Part shown: positions 30,059-40,039 of the stretch, piece after piece
How positions within the stretch are numbered: the first letter of the stretch is position 1
Layout of the letters: every line of letters starts with the position of its first letter
NCBI GenBank assembly: GCA_023091735.1
Contig: JALKBU010000304.1
Coordinates: 1 to 50,141 of the forward strand
Reading direction: 5' to 3'
Length of the DNA: 50,141 nucleotides
From: Trichomonas tenax
Lineage: Eukaryota; Parabasalia; Trichomonadida; Trichomonadidae
Translations under genes and position numbers: made by a program
The notes under the pieces: generated by a model
Database searches by the model: none
Told to the model about the DNA's origin: nothing
What the model saw: the letters and a program-made list of their open reading frames with translations, nothing else

Positions 30059-32461
30059 ATGAATTTTTATGATGCATTCGTTGCAATGAATAACAGTTTG
30101 GCGACGAATGAGCAAGTAGCGGACGCGAATTCTTTCCTTGTATCAATTCTCAACGAAAATCCGATCCAATACCTTCACAATTTGATCGAAATCATAAATA
30201 ATGACCAAGTTCCTGATAAAATTCGAATTAGCGCAATTAAAAGTATTACAGTTCCCATAAAGGTGGGCGCCACAGGTTTTAATCGTGCCTTTTTGCCAGA
30301 TGAAATTATTCAAATGACAATTAATGCGCTTGGAGCTTATTTAACATACCCAAAAGAAGTCAGCGATCACGCAGCAAACGCTTTTGCATTTTACGTTCAT
30401 TCTTCAATCAGCGATCAAGTCACAAGAGAATCTTTAATAAGTTTACTTGCATTAGTAACACCAGAAAGACCACCAGAAGAGAACGAAAGGTATCTGAAAT
30501 TGATGAGAAAATGTATTGGTGGTAGATGGTGGTCTTTTGACTGCAATGATATTATTGTTCAATTAATCGGCTTTTTATCAATACAAAATCTTACACAACA
30601 ATCAATTTCTTATATACTTAAATGCATCGGGCGCATATATAGAGAACATCTTTTCGCATCAGATGAAGAAGTTAATTTAGAGTTGCCAACACAGATATTA
30701 AATGTATGCTGGCACTTCCATGAACAATACCCTAAGGAAGTCTCTGATATTTTGCTTAGAGTTGCAGAAAATATTCGTGTTGCAATGAGATTTCCAGATT
30801 TTTCAGAAAATTGTTTTCAGTGTTTGCAAAAATCACCGCATTTCGCTAAATTGTATAGAGGAAGGTATATGCAGGATACATTTAATTTCTTTTATGAAGC
30901 ACATTTTAATGAAATTTTAACAATTTTCTTCACCATTATTCAATCTGAAATCACAATTGATCCCAACACCGTCGAAGATATAAATCAATGGAACAAACCA
31001 TCACAAGTCTGCAGGAATTTACTTTTTGAAATTTTCCAAATGCGTCGTCAAGATGTTTTTGAACCATTTGCTCAATTTGTTACAAGCCACTTAGGTGAGG
31101 AAAGCACAAGAGATAAATATATTGCCGCAATATTAAACTTCGTTATATATTGTGAAAATTATAACACAGAAAACGACAAATTCCAATATAACGTCGACCA
31201 AGGTGATGTAACAAACATTTTGCTTTCTGACTCCAATCCATACATTCATTGCGAGGGCCTTAATCTTCTTCAGTCAAGGATTTACAACAATCAAGTCGAG
31301 ATTAACGAAGATATCATTAAAATTATTTACGATGACTATATGAGTGATATACAAATTGTCAGCGCTGGTGGATTCAAGTGTTTGACTGCCGTCTGCTCAC
31401 ACACAACTAATGAGAATCCGGAGACATGCGTATCAATCATTAATCTTATGTTCGATCAACTTCAATATTTCCAGATCGATGACGAAGATAACCAAGCAAT
31501 GATCAATAAATATAATGAGCATTTAGTCGATATCTCTCGTCTTTGCAAGCTCTTATCTGAGCCTGTTGCTGTTAGCTTCATTCCAGGCATGATCAACCAA
31601 ATCTTGGAACTCGATCCAACATCAGTGATTTACGGACGTTATATAGACATTTTGTATGAGCTTATAAAGAAGTCAGGAAACTCTATGGGTCCTCATGTGC
31701 AAACAGTGATACAGATTCTCGATTCTCTTCTCCAAAACAACAGAGAGGATGATGCATTCACATTGATGTCTTCTTTGATAGAAACATTTGGTGAGAACGT
31801 CTCAGAAATCATCGAAGTCGCCATCCAGAAGTGCCTTGAAAGGATTTCATATGCGGACAACTACGAGAACTTGAGCTCCATAGCGAACTTGCTTTCAAAT
31901 ATAATACAGTATATTCAAGATCCGGATCAATTGAATCATATCGTGGAGTCTCTGATGAAATACATTGTAGATGAAGAGCTCAAACATGAAGTACTCACTT
32001 CTATATACACAATTCTTTATAACGTTTCAGCAATCAACGAGGATGTCATCAAATCGCATGCAGAAGAGATCTTCAAGCTTCACCAATACAGTTATTTCGA
32101 CTTCTTCATGAAGCAGAGACCGAACGCTGCGAAGTTTGCTCTTGTTCTTGTTTCTTGTGTCAACCCTGATAATATTCCTCCGAACATGTGTTCAATCATC
32201 AACAACGGTCTGAACTCGTGCATCAACATCGTCAGGAACGGTGTAGATGACGAAGAAACCAAATCTATTGCCATCAACTACGTGTTGGATCTCTACGAGG
32301 CTGCAAGTCAGTTCAATCTCCTCGGAAACGTTTCTATTATTTACTCATTCATTTACAAAGAGTTCGATTCACGTGTTCCTGCGGAAAGGAAAGAAAGATT
32401 CCACGAACTATGCCCTCCTCCACCAGAAGTTAGTCCGCAGCCATTGATAATATGTGATTAG
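30059..32461 (+). CDS. Importin-beta-like karyopherin (HEAT-repeat protein)
   Basis: The 800-residue protein is built of amphipathic helix pairs throughout, with no membrane segments. The N-terminus (ANSFLVSILNENPIQYLHNL, IRISAIKSITVPIK) follows the importin-beta N-terminal arrangement. The central NQWNKPSQVCRNLLFEIF / VFEPFAQFV / RDKYIAAILNF series resembles HEAT repeats 8-9 of importin-beta, where a D-W pair lies near the acidic loop. Karyopherins carry cargo through nuclear pores under Ran-GTP control. Identity as importin-beta itself rather than another karyopherin is inferred. The length is slightly below the usual 850-880. TCA boxes at 30047 and 30053 give leaders of 10 or 4 nt. It is acidic, as importins are. 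Confidence 0.75.
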   Translation: MNFYDAFVAMNNSLATNEQVADANSFLVSILNENPIQYLHNLIEIINNDQVPDKIRISAIKSITVPIKVGATGFNRAFLPDEIIQMTINALGAYLTYPKEVSDHAANAFAFYVHSSISDQVTRESLISLLALVTPERPPEENERYLKLMRKCIGGRWWSFDCNDIIVQLIGFLSIQNLTQQSISYILKCIGRIYREHLFASDEEVNLELPTQILNVCWHFHEQYPKEVSDILLRVAENIRVAMRFPDFSENCFQCLQKSPHFAKLYRGRYMQDTFNFFYEAHFNEILTIFFTIIQSEITIDPNTVEDINQWNKPSQVCRNLLFEIFQMRRQDVFEPFAQFVTSHLGEESTRDKYIAAILNFVIYCENYNTENDKFQYNVDQGDVTNILLSDSNPYIHCEGLNLLQSRIYNNQVEINEDIIKIIYDDYMSDIQIVSAGGFKCLTAVCSHTTNENPETCVSIINLMFDQLQYFQIDDEDNQAMINKYNEHLVDISRLCKLLSEPVAVSFIPGMINQILELDPTSVIYGRYIDILYELIKKSGNSMGPHVQTVIQILDSLLQNNREDDAFTLMSSLIETFGENVSEIIEVAIQKCLERISYADNYENLSSIANLLSNIIQYIQDPDQLNHIVESLMKYIVDEELKHEVLTSIYTILYNVSAINEDVIKSHAEEIFKLHQYSYFDFFMKQRPNAAKFALVLVSCVNPDNIPPNMCSIINNGLNSCINIVRNGVDDEETKSIAINYVLDLYEAASQFNLLGNVSIIYSFIYKEFDSRVPAERKERFHELCPPPPEVSPQPLIICD

Positions 32462-32539
32462 TTTCTATATATTTAGTATTTTGTTCTTCATACTATAAAA
32501 TATTTTATTAATATCTGTTTATGAACCAAAACAAAATTC

Positions 32540-33504
32540 TTAGTTGAAAAGAATGAGTTGGTATAGCAATAATCTTTTCTTTTGAAATCCGAATGTATAG
32601 CAATTACAAGATAACTCGACGTTGACATAAACAAATATAAACTCGACAAAACATTTCACCTTCTGAAGCCTTGTTATTTGCTGAATGTATTTATTTTCTC
32701 TTGCCAATTCAAATATGACAGATCCTGTTGTTGATGTAATTGAATCCGTGTAGCAATCTCGAACAGTTATTGTACAGGTATTGGCAGAATAAAATAAATA
32801 CTGTACAATGTTACATGACAGAATTTCCACATTGTATATTATCATGAATGTTGCATGAATTGATTGTTAATTGACTATTGCCATTTGTGTGGTGAGTTGT
32901 GAACATTTTACTACTATCTAAGTTTGTATTGTTAGATATTGCGCTAAATTGAAAAATGGAATCTCCATAAAAACGAGTAAATTTATATCCTGAATATTCA
33001 TCCATCTTGTTGTTTGTTGATATTGGAGATTTTTTGGCGACCAGAATGCAATTGGAAAGTGGTGTGAAATTCAGAACTTTCACCTCCACATTCAGAGACA
33101 GATGAATCAAGAAAGAAATTGTTATGTGTTGATTTTTCGATGATTTTGGTATAAACAAATTGACCACTGCCTTTTGATGATGATTTCGTTCCACACACTT
33201 TAGATAAAGTTGATTGGCCATAGACACCAAAATATATTGCACCACCTAGTTTATATGATCTTGTAACGCAACAATTTGAAAATGATGAAGATTCAACAAG
33301 AAATTTTGTGGCGTGTGAATTGGAATTTATTTTCATCGCCGAAGTTGTGGATAAGTCGACAAAGTTGCTGCTTGTGACGTAGAAATTTCCGGAAATTTGT
33401 TTTTCAATTTGTGAGCCGTTGTTGATAACAACGTCAATCGGAGAACTGTCGTAGAACGCTGACCATTCATGAGAGATCAAAAAAAATGGTTTTGAAGATT
33501 CCAT
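32540..33504 (-). pseudogene. Broken right-handed beta-helix surface protein gene
   Basis: Three minus-strand frames follow one another. 32998-33504 starts with ATG (MESSKPFFLISHEWSAFYDS) and includes KLGGAIYFGV. About 32811-33070 reads FTPLSNCILVAKKSPISTNN and LTINSCNIHDN. 32540-32845 reads CTITVRDCYTD. Frame changes fall near 33070 and 32830. The GGAIYF rung and the N-terminal FYDSSPIDVVINNG block match the family of the ORF at 15481-16572 and the one at 50009, so this is a third member and shows what a natural start looks like. Confidence 0.7.
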
Positions 33505-34170
33505 TGTGATCTAAAAGTTGCCAAAATCAGATTTTGTCAAAAAAAGTGGTTAATCCATACAAAAATTATTTTTAAAATTATCATTATTCTAATTATGTTA
33601 TCCTTTTTTATTTATTACTACCCCTTAAATAAATGTCACTTTTAAATACAAAAAATCTTCTTACTTTGTCATTTTTTCTTCCCGAGTAATAATAATCTTC
33701 CAAAACGATATCCTTAGCCGAAAGGATCGAATTTAAAACAACCACATGAATTCGGCTTCAACACATTTCATTTTGTAAAACAATCAATTCTGGAGAAATG
33801 AGAATTTCGCAAAAAGCATATTAATGTTATTTAAAGCCTCTCAGATTTATGTTTTGAGAATACAAATCATGAGCATGCTTGTTAAATAAAGCTTTTAATA
33901 CAATTGATGATATCAGACATAGACTATCAATTTTATTACCTCATACTTTATGTTTGATCATAAAACATATATTGTAATTATTGGATATGAGTTTGACTAA
34001 AAAATAATGTTTTATATGAATTGATAAAAAATTTATTGTTATAAATAGGATTGAATCTTCGAGCATTGTTATGCCCGTAAATAATACCATTTGTTTATCA
34101 TTACAATAATTTCTATAAAACTAAACATTAATTAAAAATATGAATACTTATGTATAGATAAATAATAATT
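33505..34170. other. Gene-free AT-rich interval
   Basis: Nothing supportable was seen between the broken beta-helix gene and the end of the Rab gene. Confidence 0.5.
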
Positions 34171-34761
34171 TTAAAAACAGCACTTTTCGCGTTTTGCAGG
34201 TGTAAGCTGTTGCTTTTCTTGCTTTACCTCGTTAGATTTGAAGACCTGTGAGTACATTCTCGCTGCAGATTCGAATAAGTCTTGAATGCCGCTTCCCGTT
34301 TTCGCCGATGTAAGGTAAAAGTCCTCTGCGTTATGTTTCTGTTTCATGTCTTGTGCCATTTGGTTAATTTCGTTGATTTCTTCTTGTGTGAGAATATCGC
34401 TTTTTGTGGCGACTAAATAAATAATGCAGTTCGGTTCCTCAGTCCTCACGCGTGAAATCCAGCTTTCGACGGGCTCCGTGCGCTTAGGATCGAAGCAGAC
34501 GAATGCGATATGTGAATCTCTGTAAAACATCTGTGAAATCGCCTGAAAACGCTCCTGCCCCGCTGTATCCCATATCTGGAGCTCGATTTTCTTCTTGTCG
34601 ACCTGAACAATCGCGTTTGTTGAAGCAGGAGCGACAGTAGGCAAGTCGTTGTTCTCGAATGGGTTCTTGAAATACGCGCTGATGAGGCTGGTCTTGCCGA
34701 CACCGCTCGAGCCAACAAGGATGATCTTCAGCGTGTGGTCAATCTGATTGTCGCTCGTCAT
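34171..34761 (-). CDS. Rab-family small GTPase (196 residues)
   Basis: I place the start at 34761 rather than at the longest frame (34842), because an initiator sits at 34780 and the protein then begins right before the fold. The G-boxes are complete: P-loop GSSGVGKT at 17-24, switch-I Thr in PTVAP at 41-45, WDTAGQERF at 64-72 (RabF-type), TKSD at 119-122 (variant of NKxD) and TSAK at 151-154. The C-terminus CCF is a geranylgeranylation signal of CC-x type. Rabs direct vesicle budding and fusion. The specific Rab class is not evident, although TVAPAS in switch I is slightly Rab5-like. The TKSD change may soften guanine specificity but occurs in active Rabs. GC is higher than in the flanks. 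Confidence 0.9.
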   Translation of the reverse strand: MTSDNQIDHTLKIILVGSSGVGKTSLISAYFKNPFENNDLPTVAPASTNAIVQVDKKKIELQIWDTAGQERFQAISQMFYRDSHIAFVCFDPKRTEPVESWISRVRTEEPNCIIYLVATKSDILTQEEINEINQMAQDMKQKHNAEDFYLTSAKTGSGIQDLFESAARMYSQVFKSNEVKQEKQQLTPAKREKCCF

Positions 34762-34783
34762 TCGCTCTATTGGGAAAAGTGAC
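34762..34783 (-). promoter_or_regulatory. Initiator of the Rab gene
   Basis: Minus-strand GTCACTTTTCCC is an excellent match to TCA(+1)YTWYTC, with +1 at 34780 and a 19-nt leader. It lies inside the longest open frame, which argues that the first 27 codons of that frame are not translated. Confidence 0.75.
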
Positions 34784-35014
34784 ATAAATTTTTTATCGTC
34801 AAAATAATTCTTTTTTGGCGATTTTCGTGACATCGCTCTCAATCTGTATCCTGTTCCACCGCCTCTCTGTAAAATTATTTCGGCCCTTTGTTATCTTTTT
34901 GGACCCATTCGAGAACAAAGAACCCATTTCCTCCTCTTCATAAATTTCAAGTCTATTTTATATACTATCAATGCGTAATGCAGGCATTGTGATGTTACGA
35001 ATCAAATATGTTGT

Positions 35015-35614
35015 AGAAATGTATCAACTCTGGGGGTCAGATCCAGATCAATCATGTATGGGCAGATATAACTCTTGTGTGATGCCATACATAGTTGGAG
35101 TGTTAAACATATATAATATCGTTTCATATTTTTCGTTAACAATTTGATATCAGCTTATTATTGAGTAAATAGCAATATTTATTATAAATATATCACATGC
35201 CAACAACATAGTAACATATTACAAATAATACATAACACAAGCTCCTAATTGAATAATTGTTCAGTATCTTAATTTATAAATACACGAAATCATTGCGGAG
35301 ACGATATTATGCATAGACGAATGCACATATTGCATGTTTTTAATGTGATGCACCAACTTATACTCATAGCCTCCCAATGAATTTGCTGAAATTATTGATT
35401 AATAGAAATAAAGTGCTCAAAAATAAAAACGATGGAAAATAATTCGCATCAAATATAATATTTTATTAAAATAAACAGTGTCAAATAAATTGTGAAAAAC
35501 GTAACTTTTAACCTTATCCACTATTTAAAATATGGTTTATTATAACATTTACATAATGCTCATTATACCAATTTTGGTCGCTAAAAACCAAATTTGAGAG
35601 TTAAAACACTTCTT
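35015..35614. mobile_element. TIR element family B, copy 1
   Basis: The 600-bp element begins AGAAATGTATCAACTCTGGG and ends AGAGTTAAAACACTTCTT, whose reverse complement (AAGAAGTGTTTTAACTCT) matches the start. Copy 2 at 41751-42356 is highly similar throughout. No ORF of note. Possible partial target match ATG on each side. Confidence 0.85.
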
Positions 35615-36018
35615 ATGCCTTGAATTTTACTCTTTTGAGTTTTGCGATTTTTAACGAGTGACCCCCTATAGATCAGATCAGATCTGATAAAACATTTACG
35701 TGCCTTTCTTGGGTTCTGTTTACAGTGGTATCAATAATATCTCTGCAAACAAAGACCAAGCCGCTAATCCAATATGGTTTTGCTTAAACAAACACTATCT
35801 TGTATTGGAAGATGATGGAAGCTCTTCTCTTATCTTATCTATTGTAGGTATAACTGCATGTTAATAATATAGATGTAGCCTATATTAAAACGCAGCATTT
35901 ATAAATATATTAACAAAATCAATTATAATTAATACATTCATAAACAGTGTGATTATAGATTATTATTTTAAGAATATGAGACTCTGTTTTTGTATTTTTA
36001 AAAAAGCAATAATTTAAC

Positions 36019-36237
36019 TTATTTAGTATTTCCATTTATTTTAATAAGAAATTGGTTCTTTTCATGTGTGCTGAGTATGTTTATAGCATTTGCTTGTCTA
36101 TTTAACTTGAGGATCTCAATGCCTCCATGAGATTGCAGCCAATTTTGACATGTAAAATAAAGAAAGTCACCATTTTCGACACATATTATCTGATATTTGT
36201 CATGTAAAGTCGAAAATTTGATATGTAATGTTACCAA
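36019..36237 (-). CDS. 72-codon open frame carried by TIR element A, copy 2
   Basis: The minus-strand frame (MVTLHIKFSTLHDKYQIICV ... QFLIKINGNTK) is intact here. The same frame in copy 1 is recognisable but carries a stop at the DKY position and several substitutions. The composition looks like real protein (CQNWLQSHGGIEILKLNRQA). I do not recognise it. It may be a captured piece of a host gene or the tail of a lost transposase. Confidence 0.35.
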   Translation of the reverse strand: MVTLHIKFSTLHDKYQIICVENGDFLYFTCQNWLQSHGGIEILKLNRQANAINILSTHEKNQFLIKINGNTK

Positions 36238-36436
36238 TGAGCAAATTTTGTGTGAACTTGAGGTAGCATAACTTATTTAAGCTCGATGTATAGGCAAAGG
36301 AATGCCGTTTGACTCGCGCGTAGCGTATTTTTTCTTTTCTATTTTTTGATTTTTCTACCGGAACTCTTGCAAAAATAAACGAGCGAACGCTATAATAGTG
36401 AGATGTATTTGTTATAATCATCAAATAGATTCACAT

Positions 36437-36470
36437 CAGAAACCCATTAATGATTTGTAATGGGTTTCTG
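36437..36470. repeat. Perfect 13-bp hairpin
   Basis: CAGAAACCCATTA at 36437-36449 and TAATGGGTTTCTG at 36458-36470 with an 8-nt loop. It lies within the segment unique to copy 2 of element A. Confidence 0.9.
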
Positions 36471-36620
36471 TTTGTAATCATATCATGATTAAGTAATACC
36501 TTGCTAAGATCATGAAACAGATTGCACCACTAGAATCAGCACCTCCAAAAAGCACGTAAATGTTTCGTCATATTCGTTCAGTAATGGGGGTTACTCGTTA
36601 AAAATCGCAAAATTCAAAAA

Positions 36621-37465
36621 GGTCAACGAGAAAAAAAGTGGAGTCCTTCTTATGTTGTTGATAAATCGATAAGATATGTTAAATAGCTTTTAATAGATAT
36701 TTACAATTGATAAAGTATTGGTTATATGAATATGAAAATATAAAAGAAGAAATGTCGATATCTCGGAAATCAAAGAATAAACAAAATATTTTTCACAAGT
36801 ATTTAAGATAATTCGGGTGTAATCTATATATAAAAGAATTTATAAAACTAAGAAAATTTTGATAGAATATTGTGTGTAAACTATTGAAACAAAAATAATC
36901 GATTTTTGAATATGATTGAAGACATCTATCAGTAGATATCGATTAAAATATAAATTGTCACAATTTTTGAATAGTATTTAAATATAAAAATGAAAATATG
37001 AGGATAACTATTTGGGAGCATTAAATAAGATAAAATTTACAAAAAGAGTTATTGTTGGATTTTGTTTAAAATCATATAAATATCATTATCAAAATTGAGA
37101 TATACTGAAACAAAATAAACCAATTTGAATGGTTCTTTTAAAAGTTCAAATATGTTATATTTGATTAATGGTTATACATTAGATTATAATAAAAATAATT
37201 TGAATGTTTCACATTTTTGAGTTCACCATTCAAAAGTATTCTGATGTGTGTAAAAATTTTTCATTCATTTTTTCCATTACACATCATTAATTAATCAGAG
37301 GTTTTCAAAAGCATATCGTTAATAATTCCCAAACACACGAAATCTTAGTAGATATAGCACTATACGCACATTTACAACAATTGAATTCAATTATTTGAGA
37401 ATATAATCAAATTTGATTTCTCATATAAAAATCGCTGCAAGGCGATACCAAAGAATCACCAAAAA
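36621..37465. other. Gene-free AT-rich interval
   Basis: No ORF or repeat was recognised between the TIR element and the Q/P-rich gene. Confidence 0.5.
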
Positions 37466-38164
37466 ATGAAAATTTCCCATTTTTTATCAAAAATGACGTA
37501 TAATTATGAACGCAGTGTACCACAGCAAATTCCATCCGCCTCAAACCACCCCTACCAGAAGGTGATCTACGGTCAGCCACAGTTTTACTACCAAAACGCA
37601 CCACAACAGCAGATTTATCAGCAGAATCCTCAACCGATGATGTACCAGCAGCCGCAGCAGTACTCAATGATGCAGTACATGCAGCCCAATGGGCAGCCGA
37701 CGCAGCCTGTGTATCTTCCTGAGGATGTTTACGCACAGCATATGCAGATGCAAATGCAACTGATGCCACAACATCAGCAACAGATGAGATACGTGCAACA
37801 GCAGGCTCCCATGCCTGTTGAGACACCACAGCAACAAGCAGCAAGAGATCCAAGAAGAAACAAAAAAGATATTCCACCAACACCGCATGTAGCACAGCCA
37901 GCGCCTATACCACAGCAGACGTATTCTCCTGCGAAAAAGCTTGTCCCGATGACGACACCGCAGCAGTATATTGCACCACAGAATGTTCCGCAACAGTCGC
38001 CTCAACCGATTCCTCCAACACCAGAACCATTACAGTCACTCGAGAACTGCCTTCCCAAGGTCCCCGCTTCGATTTTATCCAAAGAATTTACATCTCCGCC
38101 TGGTTGCTTTAATATTATCAGGCGAGGAAACATTCCAGGACTCCCATTTTCACAAATTTTCTAA
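37466..38164 (+). CDS. Gln/Pro-rich low-complexity protein
   Basis: The 232-residue protein is dominated by Q, P, M and Y (QQQIYQQNPQPMMYQQPQQY and similar) with a small basic cluster (RDPRRNKKDIPP) and a less biased C-terminus (LPKVPASILSKEF...). There is no fold or catalytic motif. Such sequences occur in transcription coactivators, RNA-granule proteins and scaffolds, but no function is claimed. Two starts are possible: 37466 (leader TCACCAAAAA) and an in-frame ATG at 37493 directly after TTATCAAAA. GC is much higher than in the flanks, supporting a real gene. Low-complexity CAG/CCA-type codon runs may vary in length between strains. Confidence 0.75.
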   Translation: MKISHFLSKMTYNYERSVPQQIPSASNHPYQKVIYGQPQFYYQNAPQQQIYQQNPQPMMYQQPQQYSMMQYMQPNGQPTQPVYLPEDVYAQHMQMQMQLMPQHQQQMRYVQQQAPMPVETPQQQAARDPRRNKKDIPPTPHVAQPAPIPQQTYSPAKKLVPMTTPQQYIAPQNVPQQSPQPIPPTPEPLQSLENCLPKVPASILSKEFTSPPGCFNIIRRGNIPGLPFSQIF

Positions 38165-39361
38165 CATATTATTGTGATGTATAAATATGTGTATGTTTTT
38201 CACATAAATTCACTATTTTTTGATCCCGAAAATTATTAAAGCGAGCATTAGTTGAATAAAAACTTTCACTCTTGTTTAATTACACCCTCCCTTACCATGT
38301 TGCATCTGTCTCGATGCTTTATTTTCAATTTTTCAAAAACCAAATCTTCAATTTCTGTTTTCAAACAGAAATATTGTACATTTTTAACACTTTTTCCTTA
38401 TTTCTTAATTGCTAATCAATTTTATAAAAATGATAAATCGATGGATAGATAGTATTTTATTAATAGAATCTGAATGATTTATCAAAACTCAAAAATATCA
38501 CCTTTGATCAAATTAAAAAAAAACATTTATAAATATTCATACTATGCCTTTGGTTAATAAATATTTAGACCGATTAAATTGTATTTACAAATTCCTTTTG
38601 ATATAATATTGATCATAATTCGAAAATCAGATAAAATAGAATGAAAATCCTAGATAACTCAGTGATATGCTTCTATAGGCCATAAAAAAGATATTTGTCA
38701 TGTGTTAAACAAGCTCAATATCAACATTACATTTGGGTTTACTAACTTCACAAAAATCATTATCCGACATTCTACATTCTTATTAGATCCCCAAACTATC
38801 CAGATAAATAGACACTAATGAATACTATATGTGCTATGAATATTGAACAAAAATATTAAATACTTCATATAAAAAAGCGATATTTTTGTTCTTTTTTGTA
38901 TAATTTTTAAAATTAATCAAATTCCATTTGGCAACTCATATAGTATATCTTTGGGTTTCGATGACGATTATTTTTCATATTCAAAAATGATCGTCATCCA
39001 ATTTTATGAAAAATTTAACGGTGTTTTCATTTCAACTCCAACAAAATTCTATTCCGTAAACTCTACAATTCCCATTTTTCAAACTTAATACAAAAATTTA
39101 CGAGCATAATAAAATTCTGTCATGTAAAATAAATGGCAAATATTAACAAATATAATATTTATAATCTACAAACATATGTGAATTTAATAGAATTGATTTT
39201 AAGAAATTCAGAACAAAATTTATGTCACGTAAATAAAAATTTAGGATTAGACATATCATCAAAATAATGTTATAGTCACTATTTTATAATAAGAACAATA
39301 TTTCTGACACGTAAAATATTAATTAATAAAATAAATAAATTTTAGTTAAATATATATAAAA
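38165..39361. other. Gene-free AT-rich interval with one strong hairpin
   Basis: It contains the hairpin at 38960-38998 (separate entry). Otherwise no supportable gene is seen. Confidence 0.5.
38960..38998. repeat. 39-nt hairpin, 16-bp stem
   Basis: GATGACGAT-T-ATTTTT pairs with AAAAAT-G-ATCGTCATC around a 7-nt loop. The only irregularity is one T/G position. It lies in non-coding AT-rich sequence. Confidence 0.85.
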
Positions 39362-39544
39362 TTACATATAGACCATATGTAGTAAAAACCACAAACGTGA
39401 CACGAACATGAAAATCTGAAATATGATAACAAATAAACTGTAGAAGATTATTATACCAAAATAGAAAAAAGTGATGACGAAGAAAGTAATCTTTACATGT
39501 TTCGATGTGACCTGTCGATGACGAATTTCTGCATCACTTTTCAT
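39362..39544 (-). CDS. Possible 60-residue membrane protein
   Basis: ATG at 39544, with a charged N-terminus (MKSDAEIRHRQVTSKHVK) followed by two hydrophobic stretches (ITFFVITFFYFGIIIFYSLF and an aromatic tail). The organisation is that of a small tail-anchored or hairpin membrane protein. The charged-then-hydrophobic order is less likely by chance than a plain AT-rich frame. It would be divergent from the bZIP gene, with 78 bp between starts. No family recognised. Confidence 0.35.
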   Translation of the reverse strand: MKSDAEIRHRQVTSKHVKITFFVITFFYFGIIIFYSLFVIIFQIFMFVSRLWFLLHMVYM

Positions 39545-39586
39545 TCAAATAATTCTTTACCCAATCAATCTGATGTTATGTGATGA

Positions 39587-39604
39587 TTACGCGAATTCGA
39601 GTAA
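39587..39604. promoter_or_regulatory. Near-perfect 18-bp palindrome in the bZIP promoter
   Basis: TTACGCGAATTCGAGTAA is symmetric except for one position pair. Its centre is about 20 bp upstream of the predicted +1 (39616) of the bZIP gene. This is a plausible dimeric-factor binding site. Confidence 0.5.
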
Positions 39605-39612
39605 TCCAATAT

Positions 39613-39622
39613 TTCACTTGAT
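39613..39622 (+). promoter_or_regulatory. Initiator of the bZIP gene
   Basis: TTCACTTGAT gives TCA(+1)CTT with +1 at 39616, only 7 nt before the ATG at 39623. Confidence 0.6.
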
Positions 39623-40039
39623 ATGATTGCACAACCCTCTGTTGGCGTTTTCAATCCATCCCTCCACGATGCCATGGACTTCCACGCGGCTTTGATGAAC
39701 ATGATGCCACCATTGAAGAGGAGGCAAGTTGATTTTCCTCATCCAACTCCTCAGCAACTGATCCCAGTTCCAGTCCAAGTTGAACAACCACAGCAGACAC
39801 AGCAGAAATTGGACCATAAGGAGAGAAACAGATTAGCTGCACAGAAGTGGAGAGCTAAAAAGGATCAATCATTGTCAACATTAGAAGATGAGAATGATCA
39901 TCTCAGGAAGTCAGTGTTTGACTTGCAGAGCCAGGCCCTTCAACTTCATGTTGAAAATAAGATCCTTGAATCAGAACTCCAATATTTCCAACAATTCATG
40001 TCCAAGATCATGAGTGTTGCTCCAAGAAACCAGAAGTAA
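39623..40039 (+). CDS. bZIP transcription factor
   Basis: The 138-residue protein has a Pro/Gln-rich N-terminal half (~1-62), then a basic region with NRLAAQKWR (N69 to R77, the invariant N-x7-R spacing), then a zipper with Leu at 87, 94, 101, 108 and 115, five perfect heptads. It is a nuclear, dimeric DNA-binding regulator. NxxAA(Q)K.R resembles AP-1/CREB/Maf-type basic regions, with Trp at the position usually held by Cys/Ser, which may tune half-site choice. Target genes cannot be inferred. The palindrome just upstream makes autoregulation worth testing. The short leader fits trichomonad genes. Confidence 0.9.
   Translation: MIAQPSVGVFNPSLHDAMDFHAALMNMMPPLKRRQVDFPHPTPQQLIPVPVQVEQPQQTQQKLDHKERNRLAAQKWRAKKDQSLSTLEDENDHLRKSVFDLQSQALQLHVENKILESELQYFQQFMSKIMSVAPRNQK

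Larger units (their letters stand above)
35630..36620. mobile_element. TIR element family A, copy 2 (with ~230-bp extra segment)
   Basis: The left end TCTTTTGAGTTTTGCGATTT and right end AAATCGCAAAATTCAAAA form inverted repeats. The body matches 6490-7261 closely. Relative to copy 1 there is an extra segment at about 36270-36500. It includes a perfect 13-bp hairpin and the string GACTCGCGCGTAGCG, with unusually high CpG for this DNA. The element abuts family-B copy 1 only 15 bp away. Confidence 0.85.

Noticed and set aside
32092..32447. Extra ORFs in both strands at the end of the karyopherin gene
   Set aside because: Shadows of the 800-codon gene.
34762..34842. 27-codon N-terminal extension of the Rab protein
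   Set aside because: A strong initiator at 34780 lies inside it and Rabs normally begin a few residues before the P-loop.
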